64,000 nucleotides of DNA from Lumbricus rubellus (GCA_945859605.1 OX243812.1:45053509-45117508), one strand, 5' to 3'. Positions 45,634 through 56,296 are shown, counted from the stretch's first letter. Notes: a model not told the origin generated them from the sequence alone. Numbers and translations are program-made.

Positions 45634-47181
45634 TTGACAAAATGCTCCATACTGATCATGAACATCATCCAATACATTAGAACATTCATGTACCCCATCA
45701 GTAACCTTCGTACGCACACATTCACAACCATTATCCACCAACTGAATACTAGCAGGTTCATTGCCTGGATGATAGGAGTGTCCACAAGAATGCGCACCAT
45801 TATGACCATAGGACTGTGACTGACCATAAGACATCTGACCCTGTGACTGATTTCGACTCCATTTGTTCCTTAACTTGAAACAATTCGACATGTGATGAGT
45901 ACCATGACAATAAGCACAATTCAACGACGGCGAAAAGCTATTCGAACCACCCCCACGTTTAGACGACTTCTTCCCATCTCCAATTGAACCATTAAACTTT
46001 GAATTTTGAAAATTTCGTGTTTCAAAAATTTGCCCACCGAACGAATTTTCACGGCGCTCCAAACGCGGACTTCCGTAAGTCTGCACACGTTGCGTTTTAT
46101 ACAACACGGTGAATTCATCCGCCAATTTAGCACATTCCATGAGACTTCGTGGTCGACGGTCTATAACCCAACGATGTAACTCGGACGGAAGACTTTTAGT
46201 GAATTGTTCAATTTTGATCACCTCTAATAATCGCGGTAAATCTTCCAACGCCTCCTCGCCTTTTAACCAACTGTTAAATGGAATTCCCAGCCGAAAAGCA
46301 AAATTGTAATAGGTTTCAAGGTCACCTTTTACCAAAGCACGAAACCTCTGTCGGTAGTGTTCAGGGACTTTCGAATAAGCGAGTAAAACAGCTTTCTTCA
46401 AAACCTCATAATCTTGACAATCCTCAATTGACAAATCTGCAAAAACCTGACTAGCTTTTCCTTGCAATTTAGTAGACAATAAACTTGCCCATTTCTCTTT
46501 TGGAAAATTATGTATCTCCGCTGACTTTTCAAACGAAATCAAAAAATTCTCAATATTCTTTTCATCAAACATTGGTATTAATTTCAAAGCTGTTGGAAAA
46601 TGAAATTTCGAGGTTTTTACTGTTTCTTCGACGTTTGTATCACTTACATTTAAACCTTTAAGATTTAACTCATGCCTTCTCTGAGCCTCTCTTTCCTCCA
46701 TATCCCAACGCATTCTCTTCTCCTCCACATCTCTTCTTTCTCGTTCCACCTCTCTTTCTCTATCCTTCTCTCTTTCATCATACTCTCTTCGTTTCATTTC
46801 CGCTTCCAATTCCATAGCCATGTGCACCTTCTTCTGTTCCGCCTCTATTTCAAACTTCTTCACTTCCACGTCTAACCTCCTTTGTTCCACTTCTCGTTCC
46901 ATCTCCATCTTTTTAAGTTCATACTCTCTCTGTTCCTTCCTGTCCTCCAACTCCTTCAATGCTTTTAATTCTACAGATTTTGATTTGATTTTCAATTGTT
47001 CTTCTTTAGAGACAGACGGAGATACAGTTTTCAATAGAACCTTTTGCATTTGAATTTTCGACAACGCCTTAGATTCGAAACCCAATTTATCCATTTCAGC
47101 TCTCAAATCGTCTACCGACATTTCCAAAATATCGTCCGACGTTAATGGCACCGACACTATCGAAGTTCCTGGTGAAGCCAT
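45529..47181 (-). CDS. gag: Gag of the Gmr1-type element
   Basis: 550 residues from an ATG 288 bp after the 5' LTR. Residues about 55-180 are highly charged (E-R-E-V-E-Q-R-R-type repeats), predicting a long coiled coil. A retrotransposon-gag domain follows (about 195-350; L-I-S-F-E-K-S-A, L-P-S-E-L-H-R-W). A single zinc knuckle C-A-Y-C...H...C is near residue 425. It would form the particle and bind the element's RNA. Confidence 0.9.
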   Translation of the reverse strand: MASPGTSIVSVPLTSDDILEMSVDDLRAEMDKLGFESKALSKIQMQKVLLKTVSPSVSKEEQLKIKSKSVELKALKELEDRKEQREYELKKMEMEREVEQRRLDVEVKKFEIEAEQKKVHMAMELEAEMKRREYDEREKDREREVERERRDVEEKRMRWDMEEREAQRRHELNLKGLNVSDTNVEETVKTSKFHFPTALKLIPMFDEKNIENFLISFEKSAEIHNFPKEKWASLLSTKLQGKASQVFADLSIEDCQDYEVLKKAVLLAYSKVPEHYRQRFRALVKGDLETYYNFAFRLGIPFNSWLKGEEALEDLPRLLEVIKIEQFTKSLPSELHRWVIDRRPRSLMECAKLADEFTVLYKTQRVQTYGSPRLERRENSFGGQIFETRNFQNSKFNGSIGDGKKSSKRGGGSNSFSPSLNCAYCHGTHHMSNCFKLRNKWSRNQSQGQMSYGQSQSYGHNGAHSCGHSYHPGNEPASIQLVDNGCECVRTKVTDGVHECSNVLDDVHDQYGAFCQVGFVCGPNHSKRAVSLFARYGLFAVCNFEGSFEC

Positions 47182-47454
47182 GTTACAATACTTTCAGAAT
47201 TTTGCACACCGCACGCGAAATTGACACACAATTTCCTACGCTGGCGTCCAATTGTCTCTGGACAACGTCAAACCATAAAACTCCTCAAAAATATAAAACT
47301 ATCCACCATGCACTTACATACACGCGTGACCAGTCCAATGACTTTCTCAGCGCACCCAATCACAAAAACTCGATATCAAACTCTAAATACGCACTCCAAC
47401 GAGTTAATCACTCCTCTCAGTGCACAAAACCTTGACCCAACTAAAATACAGACC

Positions 47455-47469
47455 GGACGAGCCCCCATT
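47455..47469 (-). other. tRNA-Pro primer binding site of the Gmr1-type element
   Basis: Two bases inside the 5' LTR, the minus strand reads TGGGGGCTCGTCCGG. This is identical over 15 bases to the classical tRNA-Pro primer site of murine leukaemia-type retroviruses. Confidence 0.9.
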
Positions 47470-47977
47470 TGTTAGAAGTCCCGTGACTCTATGGTTCAAA
47501 CGCCTAAATACTCTAAGGGGAAAATGGATTCTCGCTAAATAAGTCAAAAAGACAGTTTCGTAAAATGTAAAAGATATAATGAAACAAAAACATACACGAT
47601 AAAATACAAGAATTGGAGAGAAGATTAACATACGTGACCCTGTCGTTACCGGAATACACGAACGCAGCACGGCATAAGAAACACGTCACCGAACACGACT
47701 GACAGGACCAGACATGGTTCGAATCTGCAAACGTCTTCAAGAGGAGAATTCGTCTTCAACACCAAAAATGATCAACGGGATCACGAATTCGCCTCCACAA
47801 TTTCTACAGCCCAATTCCGACGTTGTCACACAGAACTATGCCTTTTATCAAGTTCCTTAGACAGCCACTCCTCCATCTCACATGAGGTGGAGTAAATAGG
47901 TCTCATGACCTTTACACGTGTTAGAGCTGCTATCAAATATATATAGTACAACTTACTATATATAGCAGAATCTAACA
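47470..47977 (-). repeat. 5' LTR of the Gmr1-type element
   Basis: Visually identical to the 3' LTR over 508 bp. Followed by a 288-bp leader (47182-47469). Confidence 0.93.
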
Positions 47978-48912
47978 ATCTCTTGATATGATATGGCCAA
48001 GGAATCTTAATTCGGATTGAGCGAATTTGCACTTCGTAGGGTGTAGGCGTAAATTTGCTGATCTAAGGCGACTAAAAACTTGTTTCAGATTGTCTAGATG
48101 TTGGTCCCAGGTGGAGGAATAAATCAATATATCATCCAAATAACACAGCACATACTCGTTCAGTTCCGCACTCAGGACTGTATGCATGAGTCGCTGAAAC
48201 GAAGCCGGGGCGTTGTTTAATCCAAATGGCATTCTTTGGAAACAATAGGACCCTGATGACGTCACAAAAGCAGTCTTAAGTTCGGAGTCTGGATCCAGTT
48301 TAAGCTGCCAGTACCCACTTCTAAGATCCAAAGAGGAATACCATTTGGGATTTTTTTCAGCGAGTTGATCAAGGATTTGAGGCAGATCTGGGAGAGGGTA
48401 AAAAAAAGGCGTGGTCTTGGCATTGAGCGCTCTGTAATCCACGCAAAAGCGGGGCTGGGCACAGTCACGCTTACTGACCAATATGACTGGTGCCGACCAG
48501 AGGCTGAAACATGGTCTAATAATGTCATGTTCCAACATAGATTCAACTTGCTTTTCAATTTCTTCTCTGGCTCGTTGGCTGTGCCGGAAAACCTGCGCTC
48601 TGACTGGTGGACCAACGGTTTCGATGTGATGGGTGACGACATTGGTTCCAGGAAGGTCAGCGATACTGGTCGCGAAGATATCTCGATGGTCAAACAGTAA
48701 GTCTCGAAGTCGAGCTTCATCTGCTTCTGATAAGTCCTTATTCCGATAGGAAATACCCAGTTCCGTCAAGACAGCTTCTTTCTGTTCCGCCGTAGAAGTT
48801 TGTGAAGAATCCTGTGGTATAGTATCGTTATGTTCATGTACAGCTGCAACCTCCTGTATGCGTGCGATTGGTGTTCGTTTGTGTAAGATCAGAGTGTCAT
48901 TGAATGGATTAA
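47978..48912 (-). CDS. pol: Pol middle segment: reverse transcriptase
   Basis: The polymerase part of the env element. Visible blocks in order: F-C-V-D-Y-R-A-L-N, L-D-L-R-S-G-Y-W-Q, L-N-N-A-P-A-S-F and the catalytic Y-L-D-D, ending in F-L-G-H-I. The open frame upstream of 48912 (residues rich in Ser/Pro) belongs to the piggyBac-like insert. The frame is in phase with both neighbouring pol segments across the two insertions. Confidence 0.9.
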
Positions 48913-49602
48913 CCTTTTCCCCTCGACTGTCCCACTGGGTGGGACATTTGAATTTTCTCATTCCACTCGACTGTCCCACTGGGTGGGACATATGAGTAGG
49001 ATACAGGTTTGAGACTCGTAAGGCCTACGGAGAGGGACATAACGCTGTCGAATAAAGGCGACTTGAATAAAACGCATCCACGAACCGGAAACAAGTGGTT
49101 TCTATTAAAAAAATGGCTATCGACAAGGTATGTATGCAGAAGCAGATAATGCATGACTGTACGTATGACTCTATGTAAGTGTGTATATATGTTTGTATGT
49201 ATGTACGTATGATTGTATGCATGTATGTATGCATGTATGTGTGCATGTATGTGTGCATGTATGTACGTATGTATGTATGCATGTATGTAAGTATGTATAT
49301 ATGTATGTATATATGTATGTAAGTATGTATGTATGTGTGGATATATGTATGCTTGCATGTATGTATATCTGTGTTTGTAGAGTTCAAAAAGTACTAAACA
49401 AAGTCCAAATATACATAAAATGGGCAAGTGCTCTCAATTGAAAGGTACATTTGAACATATTAACTGGTTGAATAAATATATACTGACTGAAATAACTTTT
49501 ATATACAATGTATACTGTCAACATATACTTTTAGGGTTTACCGTGTAAAAAATATTCCGATCTGGGGAGAATGATACCAATATTTTATTCGAGTGGAAAA
49601 GG
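48913..49602. mobile_element. piggyBac-like MITE inserted between protease and RT
   Basis: TIRs CCTTTTCCCCTCGA (left) and, inverted, CCTTTTCCACTCGA (right), flanked by TTAA on both sides (48909-48912 and 49603-49606). CCYTTT-CACTCG termini with TTAA duplications are typical of piggyBac. Inside are a duplicated 24-bp motif (48923-48946 and 48967-48990, itself palindromic around CCCACTGGGTGGG) and an ATGT microsatellite. No transposase. Confidence 0.9.
49170..49375. repeat. (ATGT)n microsatellite inside the piggyBac-like MITE
   Basis: About 200 bp of GTAT/GCAT tetranucleotides. Its His/Tyr-rich ORFs are artefacts. Confidence 0.93.
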
Positions 49603-50492
49603 TTAAGGATATTAATCATTGTTTTATTTGAACGTGGCTGAATAAGCGTGTGTGCCACTAGAAATCTCTGTGATGGATTTATTTCCAGTGGTTGCACCAC
49701 ACTTATGACGTTTGCGAAACGTTTCGGAATTTTAATGGGGGCTAAAACGACGGATCTAGCCGGTATTGAAAGATTCGATGTTAAACTTAGAAGCGAACCA
49801 GTTGACGTTTGACTTGATTTTAAATCCATGACAATCAAATTATCAAAAAATGTTACACATCGTTCCTTAAAGTTCACAATTGAATTTGTAGCAATCATTA
49901 GGTCTTCCCCAATTATGACGCTCTCGACCAGAGAGTCAATTACGGTCATACAAAAAGGAACTTTGAACCCTTGTAGGTCGAGCTCAATGTCTACTTTTCC
50001 AAAAATCCTTAAAGGTAATTGATCCGCTCCGTACAGGCATAAATTAGGAGTTGGGATGAGGATTTGTTTATTTTTAGGCAGTTGTTTGTAAGCTTTTAAT
50101 GAGATGGAGCTGCTAGAGCAACCGCTGTCGACAAGCGCAGTGTGATAGCGACCATACAAGCGTATACCAATTAAGCAACCTTTATTTAGCACGTGTTTGG
50201 AAATAGCAGCCGTAGAAGTTTTAATTTGCGATTCAGATGGCGTATTGTTTGATGCCGCTTTAGTCGTCGCCAAAATGGTGGGAACCGTCGATGTGGTGAT
50301 GTTCCTGTCCCGTTGGTGTGCGGTCCGATGGAAGAACGTGTTATCATCCCGCAGGAATCGATCTGCTTCCTCGTCCGTATGGGCTGGTCTCGGTGAAGGC
50401 GTGGCAACTGGGTCGTATGGAACCGGTGATGTTCGTTTGTTGAATCCTTGATGGCGATCGACCCGGTCGTGGAACTTGGCGTTCCCCGCCCG
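49603..50492 (-). CDS. pol: Pol N-terminal segment: aspartic protease
   Basis: The frame follows the gag stop codon directly and is in the same phase as gag. A basic linker of about 75 codons leads to the protease, with V-D-S-G-C-S (catalytic D-S-G) and, about 75 residues on, a hydrophobic I-I-G-E-D motif. The enzyme would process Gag-Pol. The segment runs into the TTAA at 49603-49606 and resumes in phase in the RT segment. Confidence 0.85.
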
Positions 50493-50498
50493 TCATTG
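50486..50498 (-). promoter_or_regulatory. Candidate UGA-CGG readthrough signal between gag and pol
   Basis: On the minus strand gag ends CAA TGA CGG, and the frame then stays open through protease. UGA followed by CGG is an established leaky-stop context in several plant RNA viruses. A short hairpin (GGCG-GGGAA-CGCC) follows immediately. Alternatively the TGA is a mutated CGA codon in a damaged copy. Confidence 0.55.
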
Positions 50499-53400
50499 GC
50501 CAGATGAGGGTTTGGTCCGACACATGTGTGCCCAGTGGCCCAAACGGGAGCAATTATAGCAGCGTGACCTGGCTGCAGGACACCTTCCGAATTCGTGCGA
50601 TGTTCCACAGTTGGCGCATGATGTTTGATTTCCGAATGTGTTTTGTGGTGGTGTGTATCGATTTCCTTGAAACTGAGGGCGATTATACGACGGTGCGAAC
50701 GCTCGGCCTTTAAAAAGTCGGGGCGGTCCCGAAAAAGTTTGTCTGGGTTGTTGTTGGTGTGCCGTGTAGTTAGTGTATTCAGGGTTGTATGGTGTACGCC
50801 TTGTATCCCATGCTGGAGGAAGCGTTGTATCGTAAGGGTTGTTGCGTGTTTCGTTGTGGGCCTGATCGTTTTGTGAATAAGTATCATCTGATGGGTGGTC
50901 CAGAAACGTCACTCGCTTACTACTTTCCGATCGCAACGGAGCTACATTAGTAGGTTGTAAACGAGTCAACTGTGCTTGCATCTGGGCGAGGGTTCTAGCG
51001 ATTTCCGTAAAACCGTCCTCCGGATCAACAGCCACTTCGATCAAGGCTGCATATTGGGCTAGTTCTGCCAAGTCTTTCGGCTGTTTCATCAGAATAGCTG
51101 TTCGAAGCTTCGGTAGGATGCCATTCAAAGCAATCAGGTATACATCTTTTTCGGTTACTCCAAGTTGGTCTGCCTTCACTGTAAGATCGGCAATAAACGC
51201 TGCTACACTCTGAGTGGGCAACTGAGAGGATTTCCAGAGAAGGGCTACCTTGCTCCAAACCTGGGGGTCTTGGAACCTCTGAATGAATAATTTCTCCAAT
51301 TGATCAAAGCTAGTCCCTTCTGAAAGCTTCAAGCTGCGGGCCCAGACCCGTGCACTATCTGATAAAAGTAGGTAAAACGAATCAATTCGAGACTGATCAT
51401 CGAATAGAGAATGAAACGAGCACCATCGGCGAAAAGATTCAAGAAACGTATGACAACATCCTAAACCTGTGAATTTATCTGGTAGGAATAGGGAGCTTTT
51501 CGATGATAGCCTTTTAGAAGCATTTTGTGAAGTACTTGGCGCTATAGAAGTCCTTGGTTCTAGACCTGTGATTGGCCTTGCTTCCGGTTGGGAAGTCATG
51601 CCGCATGGAAAGTGGCTTCCAGTCTCTCCTACTTCTGGAATTCCCAAATTTCGCAAAGTCGTAGTCATTGGTGCTTGAGATACCGCCAAGTCATTTGCTC
51701 GAGTGTAACCTGGTGGTATACGGTTCTGCACGCTGTATAATGGCGCCACCGACCGATGTTGCGTTGCGTTACCATTGACTCGCGGATATAAACAATTGCC
51801 TTCGCTGAAGGGGCGTTTTATTTCTGTCGTTGGTTCTTGCCGGAGCGGGTAACAGCCGCTTTGGATGGGGTCCCACTTCGCATTGGGCATTGGAAACTGA
51901 GGAAACCGACTCGGTTCTCCACCCGGTTCACCCGGTTCACCCGGTTCCGGTTTACCCGGTTCACCACCCGGTTCACCCGGTTCATCCGGTTCTTCACCAT
52001 CTATGATGGCGCGTGATGGCGCGAATCGCGAAACTGAATTCCGTTCAGGGCCAAACTGCTGTTGCTGGTGTATCGCCGTAAAGTGAGGGAGTAAGTTCCT
52101 ATCGGTAATGTATTGCGTTTTGACGTGATCCCCCAAAGGTTGATCAAGGATGTATGGCCCATGTGGGATAATATCGTCTGTGCGCGATGGGCGTTGTTCG
52201 TGTCTATGCATTGGTAAAATGTCCCCGGTTGCTACATCTCCTTCTACTTGAGTGCATTCGTCAAACTGCCCCCTTCGTGGTAAGTCAACATTACGCGCCG
52301 TAATCCATTTGTTTTCCTGGTAATGTTCCGCATTTGTCCGAGAAGCCTGAAGAGGAACATCGCTATGAGGCCTGCTGAATGGGTTTGTAGCTGCTGGAGC
52401 TCGTGGAATAAACTGCTCGTCGTTGTGCATTGCTGAAACAAATGCATGATCGGCAGGGTGGTGGTATGGTTTGTGTGCCTCTGTATGAAACATCATGAGT
52501 GGTTGCTCCGTGGTCGGAATAAAATTAACTCGTTCGTCGGTATTTGTCATCGTCGTTTTTACCAGCGGACCGCTATCGCTTCGTCTAACGTTCAGTCGTT
52601 TGTCAGAATAACTTATTTCGCGTCCGGACAATAATGGATTCTGGGAACTGATAAATCTTCGGTCCGGGTCGGTCGGTCCTAATGGATTGCGTCCATCGTA
52701 AGCCGCCCGAAGTCTCTCGTCCGAATTTATTGCCTCGCCTCGCAGCATGCCAATAAATTTTGTCTGGGTTGGCCTTAATGCTCCTGCTGCAGGATTAACG
52801 GCTTTCTGCTGATTAACTGTGTCGTGCGGTTCTTCCTCGTCTGCCCCTCGTGGAGACATGACCTCATTTAGTATTCCTCGATCTCTCGTCCTTTCCGTCG
52901 TAATTTCCCTTCGGGGAGGACAGCTCGCGCGCTGATAATCATTCTCGTCTAACTCCCTGCGTTTGTCAAAAATAATTGCATTTTCGCTCGGCATTAGCCG
53001 AGACTGTGTGAGTAATGGTCCAGTTCCCCTACTGTCTACGACTGTTCGGTTAATGAGATTGGCCGAAAGATTAATGACTGGTGAATAGTCCTCTTTCGTC
53101 TCACGCCGTCCTTTGTTAGAATTACTCCCATCGGGTCGGTGCATCTCCCAATCATGGACCATGTTGGGGTGGGATACCCGTGTCTCCCCTCCTGCTGCCT
53201 CTGTCGGGAGATTAATTTCGGCTTGGTAATCCCCGTAATGGAATTCTCCGTCCAATGCACTCCGTAATCTGCTTTCTACGTGCCTCCCATCGGCCATCGC
53301 GAACAGACGGGCTTCTATCGGCTCGCGTATCCGTCTGGCTCCTTCGTCCTCCTCTGCGTGGTGGTGGCCGTCGCTGCGCTGAAAAGCAATTTCGCGATGG

Positions 53401-53825
53401 CTTTTATGGCTAACGGAACCCATTTGCAATTGCTCTATCGTCGGCATGTCATTATCTGGCGCCTCACGGGGCGTCGACGAGCGGTGATCCGATGCCATTA
53501 GTCTTGCGTCTCCCACTCGCGGCTCTGTCGGCAGAGGGGAGGGAATGGTGGTATTTGAGATTTGATGCAAGTATGCTGATCCTGTGCTATCCTGGTCGAC
53601 GTCGTCATTGTCTGGATCTGAAAATAACTGAGGCGCTTCAGAAGTCGTCTTATTCCTTGCCCCTGTTTCAGTCCTCTGCCTGTTCGAATCGCGTTCTAAC
53701 TCGAACTCTTGTCCTTCCTGTTCTGCTAACGCTCGAGTTTTGCTCCTGGTCTGCATGCTTGGTCCCGCTGAATGATAAAAAACGAGGTCTGCATCCAAAA
53801 GGACGCGGGAGTTTTGCTCTGCCAT
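50493..53825 (-). CDS. gag: Gag of the env element
   Basis: 1110 residues, unusually long. The first ~750 residues are hydrophilic and low complexity, with a Gly-Glu-Pro repeat tract (about residues 610-640; DNA 51910-51995). The retrotransposon-gag domain is near residues 780-900 (D-K-F-T-G-L-G, S-A-R-V-W-A-R-S-L, F-I-Q-R-F). Two zinc knuckles close the protein (C-A-N-C...H...C and C-Y-N-C...H...C). It would form the capsid and bind RNA. Start taken at the first ATG of the frame (53825). Confidence 0.88.
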   Translation of the reverse strand: MAEQNSRVLLDADLVFYHSAGPSMQTRSKTRALAEQEGQEFELERDSNRQRTETGARNKTTSEAPQLFSDPDNDDVDQDSTGSAYLHQISNTTIPSPLPTEPRVGDARLMASDHRSSTPREAPDNDMPTIEQLQMGSVSHKSHREIAFQRSDGHHHAEEDEGARRIREPIEARLFAMADGRHVESRLRSALDGEFHYGDYQAEINLPTEAAGGETRVSHPNMVHDWEMHRPDGSNSNKGRRETKEDYSPVINLSANLINRTVVDSRGTGPLLTQSRLMPSENAIIFDKRRELDENDYQRASCPPRREITTERTRDRGILNEVMSPRGADEEEPHDTVNQQKAVNPAAGALRPTQTKFIGMLRGEAINSDERLRAAYDGRNPLGPTDPDRRFISSQNPLLSGREISYSDKRLNVRRSDSGPLVKTTMTNTDERVNFIPTTEQPLMMFHTEAHKPYHHPADHAFVSAMHNDEQFIPRAPAATNPFSRPHSDVPLQASRTNAEHYQENKWITARNVDLPRRGQFDECTQVEGDVATGDILPMHRHEQRPSRTDDIIPHGPYILDQPLGDHVKTQYITDRNLLPHFTAIHQQQQFGPERNSVSRFAPSRAIIDGEEPDEPGEPGGEPGKPEPGEPGEPGGEPSRFPQFPMPNAKWDPIQSGCYPLRQEPTTEIKRPFSEGNCLYPRVNGNATQHRSVAPLYSVQNRIPPGYTRANDLAVSQAPMTTTLRNLGIPEVGETGSHFPCGMTSQPEARPITGLEPRTSIAPSTSQNASKRLSSKSSLFLPDKFTGLGCCHTFLESFRRWCSFHSLFDDQSRIDSFYLLLSDSARVWARSLKLSEGTSFDQLEKLFIQRFQDPQVWSKVALLWKSSQLPTQSVAAFIADLTVKADQLGVTEKDVYLIALNGILPKLRTAILMKQPKDLAELAQYAALIEVAVDPEDGFTEIARTLAQMQAQLTRLQPTNVAPLRSESSKRVTFLDHPSDDTYSQNDQAHNETRNNPYDTTLPPAWDTRRTPYNPEYTNYTAHQQQPRQTFSGPPRLFKGRAFAPSYNRPQFQGNRYTPPQNTFGNQTSCANCGTSHEFGRCPAARSRCYNCSRLGHWAHMCRTKPSSGQ

Positions 53826-55792
53826 GATTTCTAGGCCTAGGCGTAGCTTCTATACTGCCTAGCTTGAAATATCTGCCACGTGATCAAAAGGTCTACCTCT
53901 GTCACGAACAAATACTAAGTAACAAAATGAGTCTGCTGTCGGTCTCCAAAACTATCAAGACTGAAACCTGTAGTCAAGTAGGCCTATAGTCCAGGCTTCA
54001 CGGCAAGTCCAAGGTCTAATACCCGCTTAGGCTGTGAAGCACCTCACAACATCCATGCCGAGCCAGGGTAACTGCCTTATTGGCCGTCCAATAAGCTGTC
54101 GGGACTAACAGACTAGCAGGCTAACACCAGCCTAACTAGTGAGACGTCTACAGCTATTCTAGGTCAAGCAGAGTTGCTTTTACTAATTACAATAAGCCTA
54201 GTGAACGTCTCATCTGCCAATTCTAACAGGTCAGCCTGTTCAGTTGCATCGCTATACACCGTTGCTAACGCGTCAACAGTAGCCTATTCTAGGCCTCTTG
54301 CCGTACCGTGTCTAATGATTAGGCCTATGCTATACAGCTATTATAATCTAGTCTCGAGACTGTAGGTCCAACCACTAAAGATGGCTTCGCTAACTGTAGG
54401 CTATTGTAACACCGTTCCGTGACTCAGAGAGCGTTAGGCCTACTGTCTAGCAGTCCTGTAAACCGAGTTAACTAGACACAATTATACTCGAAGCTTAACG
54501 ACAAGTCTTAGGCCTAATCACGCCTAACCTGTCCCACTCTATGTGGCTTCTCTTTCTGCTACAATACTAGACCTATGTTAAGCACACCTATCTGTAAATT
54601 AGGCCTATGGGGAAAAACGGCAGTTATAGTATATAACCTCAAAACTGATAGGCCTATTGTTACACAAAGATCTGTAAGCTATTCGCACATAAGATAGGCC
54701 TACGGTAGTCTTAAAGAGACTTAGTTATTGGACGCTATCTTGCGGACCTACTACGTTTGTCTCTGCCTACGTTCAACACACTATTGTCATTCCTTCTCTT
54801 GGACTTCTATAGGCCTACCCTGAAAACGACCCTTATAATATATATGCGCTAAATTGCGAGATCGCAACGCGAAAGGTAACATTGCTAGCTATATCGCAGT
54901 GTCATTCATTGGTTATAAAATACATCTGTTAGCTACGGACAATACTCGAGCCTGCGTGCATCTATCAACTGGCTGCCTATCTATCTAATATATATATATA
55001 GGTATATATCTTCGTTTATTCTGCGGTATTCTAGGCTATTGAACTGGCCTTTCGAGCTACGTTTTGTCGCCGTCAGAGGATAGGAATATCGGCTGAGTCA
55101 CTCTCTGCTACCGGAGATCGGATGATTAGATTCGTCGCGCGTCGTCGTAAATGATGAGATGCGCGACGCTGGGATCTCTGCGTTGCCTAGGGACGGTAGT
55201 CTTAGGAGGATGAAGCGGTCATGATGATTGTTGTTTTCCGGAGCACGGAGGCGAATCGAGTCTAAAAGATCGCTAAAATCGTGTGCCTAATATAGCGCCT
55301 ATCAATATGCACTATTTGACCGTCGAACTAGGAAGCAGTTCTGCGATAGAGCTGAGGATGGCAGCCAATGATTACGTAACCAGCGTTTCGGATGCTGAAG
55401 TCCGCAATACATAGGCTCCAAACCCCACGCAGGTCTACCTCATAGCCCGTTCACCATCATCTTCTTTGCAGAAGCAACTGAAGAAAAACTCTTTTGCGGC
55501 GCTACTTAAATAATTAGAAATAAAAGGCAATTCCGGACGATAGGCGTCGCTCCGGTAAAAATAAATAGGCTAAATAAAAGCGATGTAGCCTAACGCGTAG
55601 ATACACCCGTGCGTGACTACAGTCAGGGCCAGACAAGAAGGTCTGCTTAAACAAAGACTACAGATTAACAGATGCTTGCTTTAGTGAAGGCTTGCTGACT
55701 GAAAGTAGAAGAGGTTGTTTATACATTGAGCTAGCCCCAGGACTGAAAGATGTAGCTCAGCGGTCTTTCCCTCTGTAGTCTCACGTCGGTCT
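53826..55792 (-). other. Long leader between accessory ORF and gag
   Basis: About 2 kb without a long ORF, AT-rich in its first half and carrying about ten TAGGCCTA octamers, unlike the coding parts of the element. It could be an intron or captured host DNA. Confidence 0.6.
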
Positions 55793-56296
55793 CTAAAACC
55801 AGAGGCTGTCTTCGTCTGTGCTCTCGTCTTCAGACCAGTATAGGTGGTAATCGTAGGACCAGACCACGTCGATGAACCCGTCGTCTTCGTCGTCCCAGTA
55901 TTGGTCCAGAGGTGGGGGGGGGTTCCAGAGGGGGTTCCACTGAGCCAACTCCTCAGCCGAGAGTGCCGGGGGGGGTTCCAGAAAAAGCTCTCCAAGCGCG
56001 TTGAGAGGGTCTCTACGCCACAGAATATCTGATATGACGGCGTCTCTGTGTGTGCAAACGTCGGAGTCGCAGCCAGGAAAGTGCCAAGACTCCCACCACT
56101 CTAATTCCTCAAGTTCGTCCGGGGACAAGGCGGGGCTAGGTTCCGGAACGAAGTCAAGGTCAAATAGACGCCTGAAGGAGGCCCAGAGCAGATTCTCTCT
56201 TTCCTCTTCCTGACGGGCAAGACGTTCAAGCCACTCCGAAAAGCCACTCATTCCCCAATTACAGAGAAAGGAATTACTTGCAAGGACAAAAGACAC
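55793..56296 (-). CDS. Accessory ORF after the 5' LTR, acidic and Trp-rich
   Basis: 167 residues starting 55 bases inside the 5' LTR. I do not recognise a family. It is strongly acidic and Trp-rich, with two imperfect internal repeats (P-S-P-A-L-S-P-D-E-L-E-E-L and P-P-P-A-L-S-A-E-E-L-A-Q-W) and an acidic C-terminus (D-E-S-T-D-E-D-S). It has no signal peptide, membrane segment or zinc motif. Its position before gag is unusual for Ty3/gypsy elements. Acidic tandem repeats could be an activation or protein-binding region, which is inference only. Confidence 0.55.
   Translation of the reverse strand: MSFVLASNSFLCNWGMSGFSEWLERLARQEEERENLLWASFRRLFDLDFVPEPSPALSPDELEELEWWESWHFPGCDSDVCTHRDAVISDILWRRDPLNALGELFLEPPPALSAEELAQWNPLWNPPPPLDQYWDDEDDGFIDVVWSYDYHLYWSEDESTDEDSLWF

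Larger units (their letters stand above)
41280..47977 (-). mobile_element. Gmr1-type Ty3/gypsy retrotransposon inserted in the env element's pol
   Basis: 6698 bp with 508-bp LTRs (41280-41787 and 47470-47977), TGTTAGA...TCTAACA, apparently identical, flanked by ATCT (41276-41279 and 47978-47981). The minus strand encodes gag and a pol in which integrase precedes RT-RNase H, the copia-like order known from the Gmr1 group of Ty3/gypsy elements. The primer binding site matches tRNA-Pro. All ORFs are open, so this copy may be autonomous and young. Confidence 0.95.

Noticed and set aside
48909..49427. Open frame upstream of the RT as part of Pol
   Set aside because: It is the piggyBac-like MITE and its ATGT array; the true pol frame jumps from 49603 to 48908.
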